A stretch of DNA of 64,000 nucleotides from Lachnospiraceae bacterium XBB2008 (GTDB lineage Bacteria; Bacillota; Clostridia; Lachnospirales; Lachnospiraceae). Made by a program: the position numbers and the translations under genes. The notes beneath the pieces were generated by a model. That model was not told the origin of the DNA, did no database searches, and was given only the letters and a program-made list of their open reading frames with translations. Below are positions 16,643 to 26,646 of this stretch, one piece after another. Numbering within the stretch: the stretch's first letter is position 1; each line of letters starts with the position of its first letter. Location: assembly GCA_900102235.1 (NCBI GenBank), contig FMVL01000012.1:1-64000 (forward strand). The letters run 5' to 3'.

Positions 16643-17701
16643 TTGGTTTCTGAAATACCTAAAAAGACGCTTGTGCCGATCCTCAGCGCTCTCGTGGTCT
16701 TCCTTTGCTGTTCGTGCGCTTCCGGTACATCGCCGGCCCCGGAAAGTTCAAATACGGAAGAGGTGCGTCATTTCATCATCGATACCGATACGGGGGCGGA
16801 TGATGCGTGCGCGCTCATCTATGCGGCCGAGAGCGATAACGTGGTAATAGAGGGCGTTACTGTCCTTGCCGGTAACGTGGAACTTGAGCAGGGAACGAAG
16901 AATGCGCTTATGGCGCTCGAACTTGCCGGTTCGGATGCGCCTGTCTACATGGGCGCCGATCACAGATACGGAGGAGAGCGTATCGATGCATTCAGTGTAT
17001 TCGGAACCGACGGAATGGGTGATGCCGACCTGATCCATCCCGCACGGACGGCTGAGACGAAAGATGCGATCGACTTCATCCTTGATACAGTCAGGGCAAA
17101 TCCCGGCGAGATCGAGATCCTGTGCATAGGACCTGCGACCAATATCGCCCTGGCGATAGATAAAGATCCCGAAACCATGAAGCAGGTCAAGATGATCTGG
17201 TCAATGGGAAGTGCGGGACTCGGACCCGGCAACGCCACTCCCGTGGCAGAGTTTAATGTTTATTCCGATGCGGAAGCATACAAAAAAATGCTTGATTCGG
17301 GACTTCCGGTGACTATAGTGGGCCTTGATATGTGTGATGGTGCCGCGCAGTGGACCGATGAGGATTTCAAAGCACTTTCTTCAAAAGGTGAGCTGGGCCG
17401 GTTTATCACCGATTCCTTCGGATCGATCAGGGAATTTTATCGCGGAAACGGATCTTCGACAGTCATGAATTGTGACCCTGTCGCCGCATTATGCGCGATC
17501 AAAACCGGGTTCACAAATGAAACGGTACAGTGTCACGGAAGCTGTATCACCGACCCCGGTGAAACCTACGCCCAGGTTATCTTTTATAAAGAAGGATTCA
17601 CATATGATGTGGCGTCCAACGATTTTGACTATAATGTCACGCTTGTGACGGATGTGGATAAAGAGGAATACTTTAAGGATTTTCTGAATGTAATAGAGTG
17701 A
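16643..17701 (+). CDS. Nucleoside hydrolase family lipoprotein
   Basis: 352 residues starting at TTG 16643, eight bases past GGGAGGA; no in-frame ATG gives the full signal sequence. A hydrophobic signal ends at CSCAS, a lipobox, so the enzyme is predicted outside the membrane, unlike most nucleoside hydrolases. The calcium-binding signature DTDTGADDA is at residues 47-55, with later FNVYSDAEA and NCDPVAA segments matching the family's substrate pocket. It should split ribonucleosides into base and ribose, possibly feeding the sugar uptake block downstream, which is an inference. It overlaps the ORF of the next gene only through an unlikely GTG start. Confidence 0.88.
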   Translation: MVSEIPKKTLVPILSALVVFLCCSCASGTSPAPESSNTEEVRHFIIDTDTGADDACALIYAAESDNVVIEGVTVLAGNVELEQGTKNALMALELAGSDAPVYMGADHRYGGERIDAFSVFGTDGMGDADLIHPARTAETKDAIDFILDTVRANPGEIEILCIGPATNIALAIDKDPETMKQVKMIWSMGSAGLGPGNATPVAEFNVYSDAEAYKKMLDSGLPVTIVGLDMCDGAAQWTDEDFKALSSKGELGRFITDSFGSIREFYRGNGSSTVMNCDPVAALCAIKTGFTNETVQCHGSCITDPGETYAQVIFYKEGFTYDVASNDFDYNVTLVTDVDKEEYFKDFLNVIE

Positions 17702-17727
17702 AAGACATCATTACGAAAGGACTGCTT

Positions 17728-20112
17728 ATGGATTACAGCGATATCATTCAGGACAGGTTTGCAGAGCCGGCAGCTATCCTCTCATATAAGGATGGCACGG
17801 TCAGCGTTATGGAGATCAACAGCAGATACATTCCGGAGTTGTGGATGAATGTATCCGAAGAGGATTATCTGGGAGCGAATTTTCAGAAATCCTATGATGA
17901 TGAGAATCTTAAACTCTTCAAAAATGCAGTCGAAAAGTGCATCGAGACCGGTGAGGATCAGACGGTTGAAACCTGGCGCTCACTTTTCTCGGATTGCTGC
18001 GGATACGATAAGATCTGTCTGCTCAGCAGGCTGATACTGGTAGAGAAGACGGGGGATGGGGCGGTCATCTACGAGGGCATCCGAAATATCTCAAATGAGA
18101 AAAGAGCCCAGGAGACTCTCACTGATATCGAATACAGGTACAAAGCCGCAAGCGAACAGATCAACATATACAACTGGGAGTATGATGTGGCGACCAAAGA
18201 GATGCGCCCATGCTACAGATGCATGCGCGATCTGGGATTGCCTGCGCTCGTTACCAATTATCCGGAACCGGCCATTGACGCCGGGATCTTCCCTCCCGAC
18301 TATGCCGATATGTATCGGGATATGATGCGCCGGATAGATGAGGGCGCTCCCGAACTTGAAGCCGACATCCCTCTTACCGTCGGACGCGTACCTTTCCGCG
18401 TGAAGTATACCACGGAGTTCAATGAGCAGGGTGATCCCGTCAAAGCATTCGGATCTGCCACGCTCATATCCGAGACCGAGCTCGGTCATATCAAACTCGA
18501 CAATCAGATCATAGGCACTCTTGCCGAGGGCTATGCGGGTATCTATCTTGCCGATTTCATTAAGGATGAGGTTCAGGTCATCAAAGCCGATGACATTTTG
18601 AACATAGCTCCGGGAAGCAGATGTACGGATCTGGCAACTGCGATCCGTATGATACTTGAACGGATCGATTCTGATGAAAAAGGACTTCTGAGTGACATTG
18701 ATCATGTCCGGGTCGAATTGTTCAGGGACAGCGATATCCGTGAATTCGTATATAAGGATGAAGGCACTGACAGATGGGTCAGGATCGCGGCGCACCAGAT
18801 GGAGAAAGGCAGTCTGGGGACCGAACGTATGCTGGTAACTGTTTCCGTTATCGATGATGTTCGTGCACAGAAAATGGATGCGGACCGTCTGATCGCTGCG
18901 CAGAAGAACGAACTCGAAGACAGACAGGTCAAGCTGCTCAAAGCGATCGATGAAGCCAATCGTGCCAATAAGGCCAAGACGGAATTCTTTTCCAATATGT
19001 CCCACGATATCCGTACTCCGATGAATGCGATCACCGGTTTTTCAAGGCTGGCCAAAGATGAGATAGACGACAGAAAACATGTGGAGGACTATCTGGATAA
19101 GATCGTTTCGGCGGGAGATCATTTGATGAGCCTGATCAACGATATCCTCGACATGAGCAGGATAGAGAGCGGCAAGATGGAACTGTCTCCCGTTCCGGTC
19201 AGGATAAAGGACCTGATAGCTAACTGCGCAGACATGATACGCGTTAAGATGGACGAGAAGAAGCTGGATTTCATCGTGAATACGTCCGAAGCGGGTGATG
19301 ATATCGTAGCCTGTGATAAGCTCAGATTCGATCAGGTCGTCTTAAACCTGCTTTCAAATGCATATAAATTTACACCCGAAGGCGGCAAGGTGTTCCTTGA
19401 GGCCGCGCTCAAAGAACGTAAGGACAGGTTCATATATGAGATCCGCGTGCGTGATACCGGTATCGGCATGTCTGCAGAATATAAGGATCATATATGGGAA
19501 GCTTTTACCCGTGAGAACTCGACGATCGTCAATGAAACACAGGGAACGGGCCTGGGCATGCTCATAGTCCGTAACATCGTGGATATGATGCACGGAAATA
19601 TCGAGCTGATCACCGAAAAGGGCAAAGGTTCCGAGTTTATCATCACGCTTCCTCTCGAGCCTTCGGCTGAGACCGGCTTAGCTGCGGAAACCGACACGAA
19701 AGCGACGGATGCGATGAACAGGAAATATACCGGAGTTACCGTTCTGGTAGTAGATGATACGCCTCTTAATCTCAAACTCGCGGAGCGAATACTTGAGACA
19801 TTTGATTTTACGGTTAAAAAAGCGGAGAGCGGAGTTGCCGCACTTGATATGGTGAAAGCGTCCGCACCCGGCGATATCGATCTGATACTTATGGATGTTT
19901 GTATGCCTGTCATGGATGGTCTTGAAACGACCGCAAAGATCCGTGAACTGGATAACGCCGGTCTTGCACGGATCCCGATCATAGCCATGACAGCCAATGC
20001 ATTTGAAACTGACGTCGAAGCGGCGCTTGGGGCCGGCATGAACGCACATATAGCCAAACCTTTCAAAAAAGAAGACCTGATCGCAACGATCAGCGCCTAT
20101 CTTCCCGAATAA
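17728..20112 (+). CDS. Hybrid sensor histidine kinase with receiver domain
   Basis: 794 residues from the ATG at 17728 (GAAAGGA upstream); a GTG at 17698 overlapping the previous gene is less likely. No membrane segments are seen, so it is cytoplasmic. Residues 1-400 hold PAS-like sensory modules. HisKA follows with FFSNMSHDIRTPMNAITGF (H426), then HATPase with N, G1 and G2 boxes (NLLSNAYKFTP, DTGIGM, GTGLGM). The receiver (about 672-794) has phospho-acceptor D723 in ILMDVCMPVMDG. There is no output domain, so it may feed a phosphorelay. It ends 21 bases before the tethered binding protein gene and may belong to the sugar-sensing unit. Confidence 0.9.
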   Translation: MDYSDIIQDRFAEPAAILSYKDGTVSVMEINSRYIPELWMNVSEEDYLGANFQKSYDDENLKLFKNAVEKCIETGEDQTVETWRSLFSDCCGYDKICLLSRLILVEKTGDGAVIYEGIRNISNEKRAQETLTDIEYRYKAASEQINIYNWEYDVATKEMRPCYRCMRDLGLPALVTNYPEPAIDAGIFPPDYADMYRDMMRRIDEGAPELEADIPLTVGRVPFRVKYTTEFNEQGDPVKAFGSATLISETELGHIKLDNQIIGTLAEGYAGIYLADFIKDEVQVIKADDILNIAPGSRCTDLATAIRMILERIDSDEKGLLSDIDHVRVELFRDSDIREFVYKDEGTDRWVRIAAHQMEKGSLGTERMLVTVSVIDDVRAQKMDADRLIAAQKNELEDRQVKLLKAIDEANRANKAKTEFFSNMSHDIRTPMNAITGFSRLAKDEIDDRKHVEDYLDKIVSAGDHLMSLINDILDMSRIESGKMELSPVPVRIKDLIANCADMIRVKMDEKKLDFIVNTSEAGDDIVACDKLRFDQVVLNLLSNAYKFTPEGGKVFLEAALKERKDRFIYEIRVRDTGIGMSAEYKDHIWEAFTRENSTIVNETQGTGLGMLIVRNIVDMMHGNIELITEKGKGSEFIITLPLEPSAETGLAAETDTKATDAMNRKYTGVTVLVVDDTPLNLKLAERILETFDFTVKKAESGVAALDMVKASAPGDIDLILMDVCMPVMDGLETTAKIRELDNAGLARIPIIAMTANAFETDVEAALGAGMNAHIAKPFKKEDLIATISAYLPE

Positions 20113-20133
20113 TGCAGGTGACGGATCAAACTT

Positions 20134-21156
20134 ATGGGAAAAAGACCTACAGTATCCTTTAAGTTAATACTTGCATTCGCAATCCTGATGATGATCGTAT
20201 CTGTGGGCAGTATCGTGGCCATGCGGCTGATCATGGCCCGGATCGGCAATACGGGTGTCACTCAGAGCGATCCCTATTCCAAACACTACGCTTTCATACA
20301 CAACGGGACGGGAGAAGAACTCTGGTCCAATCTTTATCAGGCAGCGGCCGCCAAAGGCGAGACCCTTGATGCCTATGTCGAGGATTTCGGGCACGACCTG
20401 ACCGTGGCATATTCCGCTCCCGAGCTGGTCCGCATCGCTGTCGATGCATCCGTGGACGGGATCATCGTAGACGGCGGTACCGATGAGGAAATGGCAGAAG
20501 CCATCGCATATGCGAGTGCCGCTCACATTCCGGTAGTCACGGTCTTCAATGACTGCGCGGATTCCGACAGGATCTGCTTCGTCGGCTTCAGTAATTACAA
20601 TATCGGACGTCAGTACGGAGCCGAGATGTTAAAGAACCCGCCGGAAGATGCTCTGAAGGTATGTGTTGTGATGGACAGTGAAAATGCCGGCGGTTCGAAC
20701 CTGGTGATCTCCGGTATATATGATGAATTTGCCGAGAACGGTTACGCCGACAAATGCGAGATCGAAGGCGTGTATGTCAACAACGAGACTGCATTTACCG
20801 CTGAAGAGGATATCAGGGATATTTTCTTAAACGGCTCACTTCCCGATGTAATGGTCGCTCTTAACTCCGTTTATACGAGATGCCTTTTCCAGGCCGCCGT
20901 AGACTATAACAAGACGGTCGGCATAGCTCTCTACGGATTTGACGATGCCGATGACATACTCGAAGCGGTCCGCAAGGGACTGCTTGAAGTCACCGTCACC
21001 GTTGATGCTTCGCAGATGGGCGAGTCGGCTGTGGAAGCTTTGGACGAGTACATAAATACCGGTTACGTTACTGCATATATCGCACAGGATACCGAAGTGA
21101 TCACGGCTGCGAAAGCCACGCAGCTGCTTGCCGATGAAACTGAAAAGCCTGAATAA
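20134..21156 (+). CDS. Membrane-tethered sugar-binding protein, XylFII-like sensor
   Basis: 340 residues. One hydrophobic segment at about residues 9-33 has no lipobox, so the protein is a membrane-anchored periplasmic-binding-protein fold (Peripla_BP_4). Features include DASVDGIIVDGGT, HIPVVTVFND and the C-terminal GFDDADDILEAVRKGLLEVTVTVD typical of LacI-like binding proteins. Its 3' end overlaps the YesM-like kinase gene by 23 bases. In Clostridium, a tethered binding protein (XylFII) controls a LytS/YesM-type kinase by direct contact; the gene order here fits that scheme. The ligand is unknown, probably a sugar. Confidence 0.82.
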   Translation: MGKRPTVSFKLILAFAILMMIVSVGSIVAMRLIMARIGNTGVTQSDPYSKHYAFIHNGTGEELWSNLYQAAAAKGETLDAYVEDFGHDLTVAYSAPELVRIAVDASVDGIIVDGGTDEEMAEAIAYASAAHIPVVTVFNDCADSDRICFVGFSNYNIGRQYGAEMLKNPPEDALKVCVVMDSENAGGSNLVISGIYDEFAENGYADKCEIEGVYVNNETAFTAEEDIRDIFLNGSLPDVMVALNSVYTRCLFQAAVDYNKTVGIALYGFDDADDILEAVRKGLLEVTVTVDASQMGESAVEALDEYINTGYVTAYIAQDTEVITAAKATQLLADETEKPE

Positions 21157-22639
21157 ACTTGTCCGCAGGGACAACAGAAGCATACAGCATAAGCTGCTGA
21201 CGATCTTTTCCATCGCCCTGGTATTCATCATAGGCGTCAATATCGCCATGTTTGTTAATATCAGCACCATGATGAACTCTCTGGAAAGGATATATGTCAG
21301 TAACCTTAATCTGGATGAACTCTTAAGTTCGCTGGGTGAAGTCCATAACTCGATGACCGAGTATCTGGATACCAAAAGCTCGGATTCTCTGGACAGGTAC
21401 TACAGGGCAGACCAGACCTTCAGACAGTATCTGGACATGCTGAATACCCGGACCGTGGATGATGAGATGCTCATGGCCGAGAAGAACATCTATAATCTTT
21501 CGCAGAGTTATCTGAAGATAGTGGAGGAGACGGTCAATGCCAAGCGAGGAAGGGACGTTGAGAAGTACAGTGAGCGCTATGAGATGGCCTGCTCGCAGTA
21601 CAGCGTGGTCGAGACCTTCATCTACAGTCTGAACAACGCACTTTTCCGCTCCAACAACCGCGAATACAATGTGCTGCTTACTTCCCTTAAGTATATAGAG
21701 CTTGTGAACATCGCGATCCTCATCGCGGCTACGATGCTTGATATTATTCTGGTATACGCTTTTACGGGAAATATCATCAGGCCTCTCAGGAATCTTTCGG
21801 ATGCCGCCAAGCGCGTGTCCGAGGGCGACTTCGATGTTGAGATCGAACAGAGTGCCGAGGGAGACGAGATAGGCATCCTTTCGGGCACTTTTGCCCAGAT
21901 GCTCAAATCCATCAAGGATTATGTGGCCAGGCTTTCCGAATCCATACGTAACGAGAATGCGATGAAGGAAAAGGAACTCATGATGGAGAGCCGTGTAAAA
22001 GACGCGCAGCTTAAATACCTTCAGGCGCAGATCAATCCGCATTTTCTTTTTAATACATTGAATGCGGGCGCGCAGCTTGCGATGCTCGAGGGTGCGGACA
22101 AGACGACCGTGTTTATTGACAACATGGCCAGTTTTTTCAGATATAATATAAAGAAACTTGATGAGGATACCACGATCGGTGAGGAGTTCAGCCTCGTTGA
22201 TAACTACATATATATATTGAACGTTCGTTTTGCGGGTGAGATACATTATCAGAAGAGCGTGGATGAGAGCATGCTCGGCGTGAAGGTTCCCAGCATGATC
22301 CTTCAGCCCATAGTGGAGAATGCGGTCAACTACGGCATCAGGGATATCGACCGCGAGAAGATGATAGAAGTATCGGGCACCGATCGGGGCGATCACTACG
22401 AACTGTCCGTTTGGGATAACGGCAAGGGCATGAGCGCGGAACGCATCGAGGAAGTCTTGAGCGGTGTTTATACTCCGGGGAAAAGCGCTTCAGGTCCCGG
22501 TTCGAACGGTATAGGTATAGGAAATGTATGCGGCAGGCTCGAACTGTATTTCGGCCGGTCCGATCTGCTTGATATAAAGAGTGACGGAGAAGACTCCGGT
22601 ACGGAGGTCATAATCTGTATTCCGAAAACCGAAGAGTAA
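21134..22639 (+). CDS. YesM/LytS-type sensor histidine kinase
   Basis: 501 residues from the ATG at 21134; no clear ribosome site is seen, in keeping with coupling to the overlapping upstream gene. Two membrane segments (about 22-45 and 185-212) flank an extracytoplasmic domain. A HAMP domain follows (NIIRPLRNLSDAAKRVSEGDFDVEI), then the His_kinase motif QINPHFLFNTLN with H303, and an ATPase domain with GIGIGNVCGRLEL. It should be controlled by the tethered binding protein upstream and phosphorylate the YesN-type regulator encoded 9 bases downstream. Confidence 0.92.
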   Translation: MKLKSLNKLVRRDNRSIQHKLLTIFSIALVFIIGVNIAMFVNISTMMNSLERIYVSNLNLDELLSSLGEVHNSMTEYLDTKSSDSLDRYYRADQTFRQYLDMLNTRTVDDEMLMAEKNIYNLSQSYLKIVEETVNAKRGRDVEKYSERYEMACSQYSVVETFIYSLNNALFRSNNREYNVLLTSLKYIELVNIAILIAATMLDIILVYAFTGNIIRPLRNLSDAAKRVSEGDFDVEIEQSAEGDEIGILSGTFAQMLKSIKDYVARLSESIRNENAMKEKELMMESRVKDAQLKYLQAQINPHFLFNTLNAGAQLAMLEGADKTTVFIDNMASFFRYNIKKLDEDTTIGEEFSLVDNYIYILNVRFAGEIHYQKSVDESMLGVKVPSMILQPIVENAVNYGIRDIDREKMIEVSGTDRGDHYELSVWDNGKGMSAERIEEVLSGVYTPGKSASGPGSNGIGIGNVCGRLELYFGRSDLLDIKSDGEDSGTEVIICIPKTEE

Positions 22640-22648
22640 GAGGTAAAT

Positions 22649-24244
22649 ATGTACAGGATCATGTTGGCAGATGACGAAGGCATAGTCATCGATTCACTTA
22701 AGTTCATAATCGAGTCCAGTTATCCGGATCAGTTTGAGATAGAGACGGCCAAGAGCGGGCGTACCGTTATCGAGCTGGCGGAGCGTTTCAGACCGGATAT
22801 CGCTTTTATGGATATTCAGATGCCGGGCATCAACGGCATCGATGCGATGCGCGAGATCAAGAGGACCAATCCTTCGATCATATTCATAGTGGTCAGCGCA
22901 TATGACAGGTTCATGTATGCCAAGGAGGCTATCTCTCTCGGCGTTATGGAGTATATCAACAAGCCCTTTAACAAGCAGGGTATATGCGAGGTGCTCGACA
23001 AGGCCATGCGTCAGATCGATCTGCGCCGCGAGCAGCACCGGAACGATCTGATCATCAAGGAAAAGATGGAGAATGTCATTCCCGTGATCGAGAACGGATT
23101 CATTTTTTCCATATTGTTCAGAGAATACTTTGAGGAAGACATCAACCGCTATAAGGAACTGCTCGACATCCACACGTCAAACTGCTATATGATGGCGTTT
23201 GTCTTCGGTGACACGCAGGAAGGCAACTACATGACCAATGCCGTCGGTTCCAGCATCAGGACCATCGACAGCTTCCACACCATATCTGACATCATCAAGG
23301 AGAGTTTCGGATGCTTTGTCGGTAATATCATGTCCAATAAGATCCCGGTATGCGTTCCGACCGACGAGCCCTCCATGGATTATGAGGAGCGTGTCGAACT
23401 CATCGACAAGTGCAGGGCATTAAGTACCAGGCTTCATAAGGAGACAGGCATCAGTTTCCGTATCGGTATCGGAAGCATAGTTCCTTTTATAGATGCGATG
23501 GAGTCCTATCAGGATGCGATCAAGGCGCTTATCAATTCCACCGGACGCGTCGGCCACGTCGACGACCTGGCCATAGGCTGTGACTATGCCGACGATTATC
23601 CGATCGCTCTTGAGAAAAAGATATTTGACGAACTTAAGGACGGACATGTTAACGAGTGCATGCAGGCGTGCGGAGACTTTTTTGAATGGATGGAAAGGAC
23701 CGAAACGGGTGACATCAACAACATCCGTCTGAAATGCCTTGAGTTCGCGCTGCGCGCCGAGTCTGAAGCATACTTGAGCGGCGGCATGACCTACCGTTTT
23801 GAATCCCGGGAAGACTATCTGCCGCAGATCATGGCAACGAATGACCTGGCCGAGATCCGTAAATGGTACATGGACAAGATAGGCGAGGCCTGTCACAACG
23901 TACTGGTCAAGCGCGGTGAGAAATCCAACGACATCGTTGACAGTGCCAAGAAGTATATAGATGAGAATTACAATAAGGATGTTTCTCTTGATGACATCTC
24001 GCGTTCAATGAATTTAAGTCCGTATTATTTCAGCAAGCTGTTTAAGGAACGGACCGGTGAGAACTTCGTCGAATTCCTGACCCGTGTAAGGATCGACAAG
24101 GCCAAGGAGATGCTCGAGTCTCCGGAGAAGTCCATCAAGGAAATCTGCAGCGAAGTCGGATACAGCGACCCCAATTACTTCAGCCGGATCTTTAAGAAGG
24201 TCGTGGGGATCCCGCCGACGGAATACAGGGACATGAAGGGTTGA
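22649..24244 (+). CDS. YesN-type response regulator with AraC HTH
   Basis: 531 residues. Residues 1-125 are a receiver with DDE at 9-11 and phospho-acceptor D55 (FMDIQMPGINGIDAM). A long middle region of about 270 residues matches the linker found in YesN proteins. Residues 430-531 are an AraC-type double helix-turn-helix (VSLDDISRSMNLSPYYFSKL and IKEICSEVGYSDPNYFSRIFKK). It probably activates the ChvE-MmsA-permease genes downstream; candidate sites are repeats around 25332-25429. The ribosome site AAGAGGT is good and the next gene begins after 4 bases. Confidence 0.93.
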   Translation: MYRIMLADDEGIVIDSLKFIIESSYPDQFEIETAKSGRTVIELAERFRPDIAFMDIQMPGINGIDAMREIKRTNPSIIFIVVSAYDRFMYAKEAISLGVMEYINKPFNKQGICEVLDKAMRQIDLRREQHRNDLIIKEKMENVIPVIENGFIFSILFREYFEEDINRYKELLDIHTSNCYMMAFVFGDTQEGNYMTNAVGSSIRTIDSFHTISDIIKESFGCFVGNIMSNKIPVCVPTDEPSMDYEERVELIDKCRALSTRLHKETGISFRIGIGSIVPFIDAMESYQDAIKALINSTGRVGHVDDLAIGCDYADDYPIALEKKIFDELKDGHVNECMQACGDFFEWMERTETGDINNIRLKCLEFALRAESEAYLSGGMTYRFESREDYLPQIMATNDLAEIRKWYMDKIGEACHNVLVKRGEKSNDIVDSAKKYIDENYNKDVSLDDISRSMNLSPYYFSKLFKERTGENFVEFLTRVRIDKAKEMLESPEKSIKEICSEVGYSDPNYFSRIFKKVVGIPPTEYRDMKG

Positions 24245-24248
24245 TCTT

Positions 24249-25307
24249 ATGTTTGATACAGATAAAAGACAATTGATCCGCAGATTCATCAGTCTGATCA
24301 TGTGCCTGATCATGGTCGTTTCGGTCACAGCCTGCGGGCGGAGCGAAGACATGGTCCAGGCTGAAGATGATGACGGTACCATAGAGATTGGATTTACTTT
24401 TGACTCGTTCATTATAGAGAGGTGGGAGCGTGACAGGGACGTGTTCGTATCACGCGCTCATGAACTCGGCGTTGAAGTCAATGTACAGAATGCGAACGGT
24501 GATGTGGATACTCAGATCTCCCAGATAGAATATTTTATCGAGAAAAAAGTAAATGCGATAGTCATCGTGGCGGTCGACTGTGAAGCGCTCTCGGGAGTTA
24601 TAGCCAAAGCACACAGAGCCGGGATCAAGGTGATAAGCTATGACAGACTGATAAGCGATGCCAATACCGATCTGTATATTTCTTTTGATAATAATGAAGT
24701 CGGTGCGCTAATGGCCGAATCGATCGTATCTCAGGTGGGCCCCGAAGGAAACATACTGGAGATCAACGGTCCGCTTACCGATACCAATGTTCCTACGGTC
24801 GTCGAAGGCTTTGAAAAAGGGCTGGCCCGTACTCGGATTAATATCATGGATGTATATCATTGCAACGGCTGGCGTCCCGAATACGCTTTTGACTATATCA
24901 ACAGATATCTGGCCGAGCATCCCGATGAGGTTCCGGATGCGATCATGTGCGGAAACGATTCGATTGCAGGTCAGACTATCAAGGCCCTCTCCGAGCATAA
25001 ACTCGCGGGCGATGTGGTCGTGACCGGACAGGATGCCGATGTTGAAGCGTGCCAGAGGATAGTCGAGGGAACACAGTACATGACAGTATATAAGCCTGTG
25101 GAGAAACTTGCGGGCCGTGCTGCCGATCTCGTGGTCGAACTCGTGACCAAAGGATATGTGGACATCAATGATACCATGTCAGACGGAACATATAACGTTC
25201 CTTATGAGAAACTTGACCCCATTGAGGTCACCGCTCAGAACATGGATGAGGTTATAATAGGAACATTTCACCAGAGAAGTGAAGTATATCTTAATGTAGA
25301 CCACTAA
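24249..25307 (+). CDS. Sugar-binding lipoprotein, XylF/ChvE-like
   Basis: 352 residues. A signal sequence ends in the lipobox VTAC at about residue 29. The mature part is a Peripla_BP_4 sugar-binding protein: DVDTQISQIEYFIEKKVNAIVIVA, AGIKVISYDRLI, ISFDNNEVGALM, MCGNDSIAGQTIKAL and VVTGQDADVEACQRI are close to XylF and ChvE. It is a paralogue of the next gene but is encoded with the regulators, with 4 bases between it and yesN. It may therefore serve sensing rather than uptake, or bind a second sugar; both are inference. Confidence 0.87.
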   Translation: MFDTDKRQLIRRFISLIMCLIMVVSVTACGRSEDMVQAEDDDGTIEIGFTFDSFIIERWERDRDVFVSRAHELGVEVNVQNANGDVDTQISQIEYFIEKKVNAIVIVAVDCEALSGVIAKAHRAGIKVISYDRLISDANTDLYISFDNNEVGALMAESIVSQVGPEGNILEINGPLTDTNVPTVVEGFEKGLARTRINIMDVYHCNGWRPEYAFDYINRYLAEHPDEVPDAIMCGNDSIAGQTIKALSEHKLAGDVVVTGQDADVEACQRIVEGTQYMTVYKPVEKLAGRAADLVVELVTKGYVDINDTMSDGTYNVPYEKLDPIEVTAQNMDEVIIGTFHQRSEVYLNVDH

Positions 25308-25331
25308 ATATGGTATAGTAGCACTATTTTG

Positions 25332-25429
25332 GCACAAAATATAGATAGGACAAAATTGTGCTATCATCATCCCCCTCCTCCCGGGTCAGTCCTGACCAAA
25401 ATATACAGAAGGTAGCAAGTTTGTCCTAT
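25332..25429. promoter_or_regulatory. Repeats upstream of the sugar transporter, candidate regulator sites
   Basis: GCACAAAAT (25332-25340) and GGACAAAAT (25348-25356) are direct repeats 16 bases apart. ATAGGACAAA (25345-25354) is repeated as a perfect inverted copy, TTTGTCCTAT, at 25420-25429. A small hairpin GGTCA-GTCC-TGACC lies between them at 25384-25397. Binding by the YesN-like AraC protein is inferred from position only. Confidence 0.45.
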
Positions 25430-25506
25430 TTACTTCGTGATATATTGGTATCATCGAGGGGCTGGGCATAGTGCTCAGGTCCAAATAAGAAAGGGAGGAA
25501 TTCCAA

Positions 25507-26622
25507 ATGAAGAAAAGAATTTTGGCAGCACTTCTTTCAAGTGCAATGGTTGTAACTCTTCTTGCCGGCTGCGGTGCTACCGGTGCAGAGACAACATCAG
25601 AACCTGCAGCAGCTACAGAGTCATCTGACGCAGGTGCAGGCGCAGGCAGCAAGGTTGGCGTTTCAATGCCTACCAAGGATCTCCAGAGATGGAACCAGGA
25701 CGGCGCTAACATGGAAGCTGACCTCAAGGCAGCTGGTTATGACGTAGACCTTCAGTATGCATCAAACGATGTTCAGACTCAGGTATCTCAGATCGAGAAC
25801 ATGATCTCCAGCGGCGCTAACGTACTCGTTATCGCAGCTATCGAGGGTTCTTCACTCGGTGAGGCTCTTGACATGGCTAAGGAAGCTAACATCCCCGTTA
25901 TCGCTTATGACCGTCTGATCATGAACTCCGATGCAGTTAGCTACTATGCAACATTCGATAACTACAAGGTTGGTACAGTTCAGGGTACTTATGTAAAGGA
26001 TACTCTTGATCTGGACAACGCAGCAGGTCCTTTCAATATCGAGTTCACAGCAGGTGATCCCGGTGACAACAACGCAGGCTTCTTCTTCAACGGTGCTTAC
26101 GACGTACTTAAAGAGTACATCGATGCAGGCAAGCTGAACGTAGTTTCAGGCCAGAAGACATTTGATGAAGTTGCAACTCCTACCTGGGGTTCAGACGTTG
26201 CACAGAAGAGAGCAGAGGATATCCTTTCTTCTTACTATGCAGACGGAACACAGCTTGATGTATGGCTTTGCTCAAACGACTCTACCGCTCTTGGTGTAGA
26301 GACCGCTCTTGCAGCTAACTACACAGGCAACTATCCCATCATCACCGGTCAGGACTGCGATATTGAGAACACCAAGAACATGATCGCAGGCAAGCAGTCT
26401 ATGTCAGTATTCAAGGATACTCGTACTCTTGCAAGCCAGGTTGTAAAGATGGTTGGTCAGATCCTTACAGGCGCTACTGTTGATGTAAACGATACCACCA
26501 CTTATGACAACGGCGTTAAGGTTGTTCCTTCATACCTTTGCGATCCTGTATTCGCAGATGCAAACAACTACAAAGAGATCCTGATCGATTCCGGTTACTA
26601 CACAGAGGATCAGCTTAAGTAA
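25507..26622 (+). CDS. chvE: Multiple-monosaccharide ABC transporter substrate-binding protein (ChvE-like)
   Basis: 371 residues. The lipobox LAGC ends the signal sequence at about residue 22. An acidic and alanine-rich spacer follows, then the ChvE/XylF fold: [56 protein letters not shown] and [15 protein letters not shown]. Codon choice is strongly biased to abundant codons, as expected for an abundant binding protein. A strong hairpin after the gene should lower downstream transcription relative to this gene. It delivers sugars to the MmsA ATPase and the two permeases that follow. Confidence 0.93.
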   Translation: MKKRILAALLSSAMVVTLLAGCGATGAETTSEPAAATESSDAGAGAGSKVGVSMPTKDLQRWNQDGANMEADLKAAGYDVDLQYASNDVQTQVSQIENMISSGANVLVIAAIEGSSLGEALDMAKEANIPVIAYDRLIMNSDAVSYYATFDNYKVGTVQGTYVKDTLDLDNAAGPFNIEFTAGDPGDNNAGFFFNGAYDVLKEYIDAGKLNVVSGQKTFDEVATPTWGSDVAQKRAEDILSSYYADGTQLDVWLCSNDSTALGVETALAANYTGNYPIITGQDCDIENTKNMIAGKQSMSVFKDTRTLASQVVKMVGQILTGATVDVNDTTTYDNGVKVVPSYLCDPVFADANNYKEILIDSGYYTEDQLK

Positions 26623-26646
26623 TTAAGCCTAATCAGGGAATTAACT

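Noticed and set aside
18091-19005. A 304-residue minus-strand frame inside the hybrid kinase gene
   Set aside because: It is antisense to conserved kinase sequence and its composition is that of a shadow frame.
21323-22396. A 357-residue minus-strand frame opposite the YesM-like kinase
   Set aside because: It is antisense to HAMP and kinase motifs, with no recognisable domain and no ribosome site.
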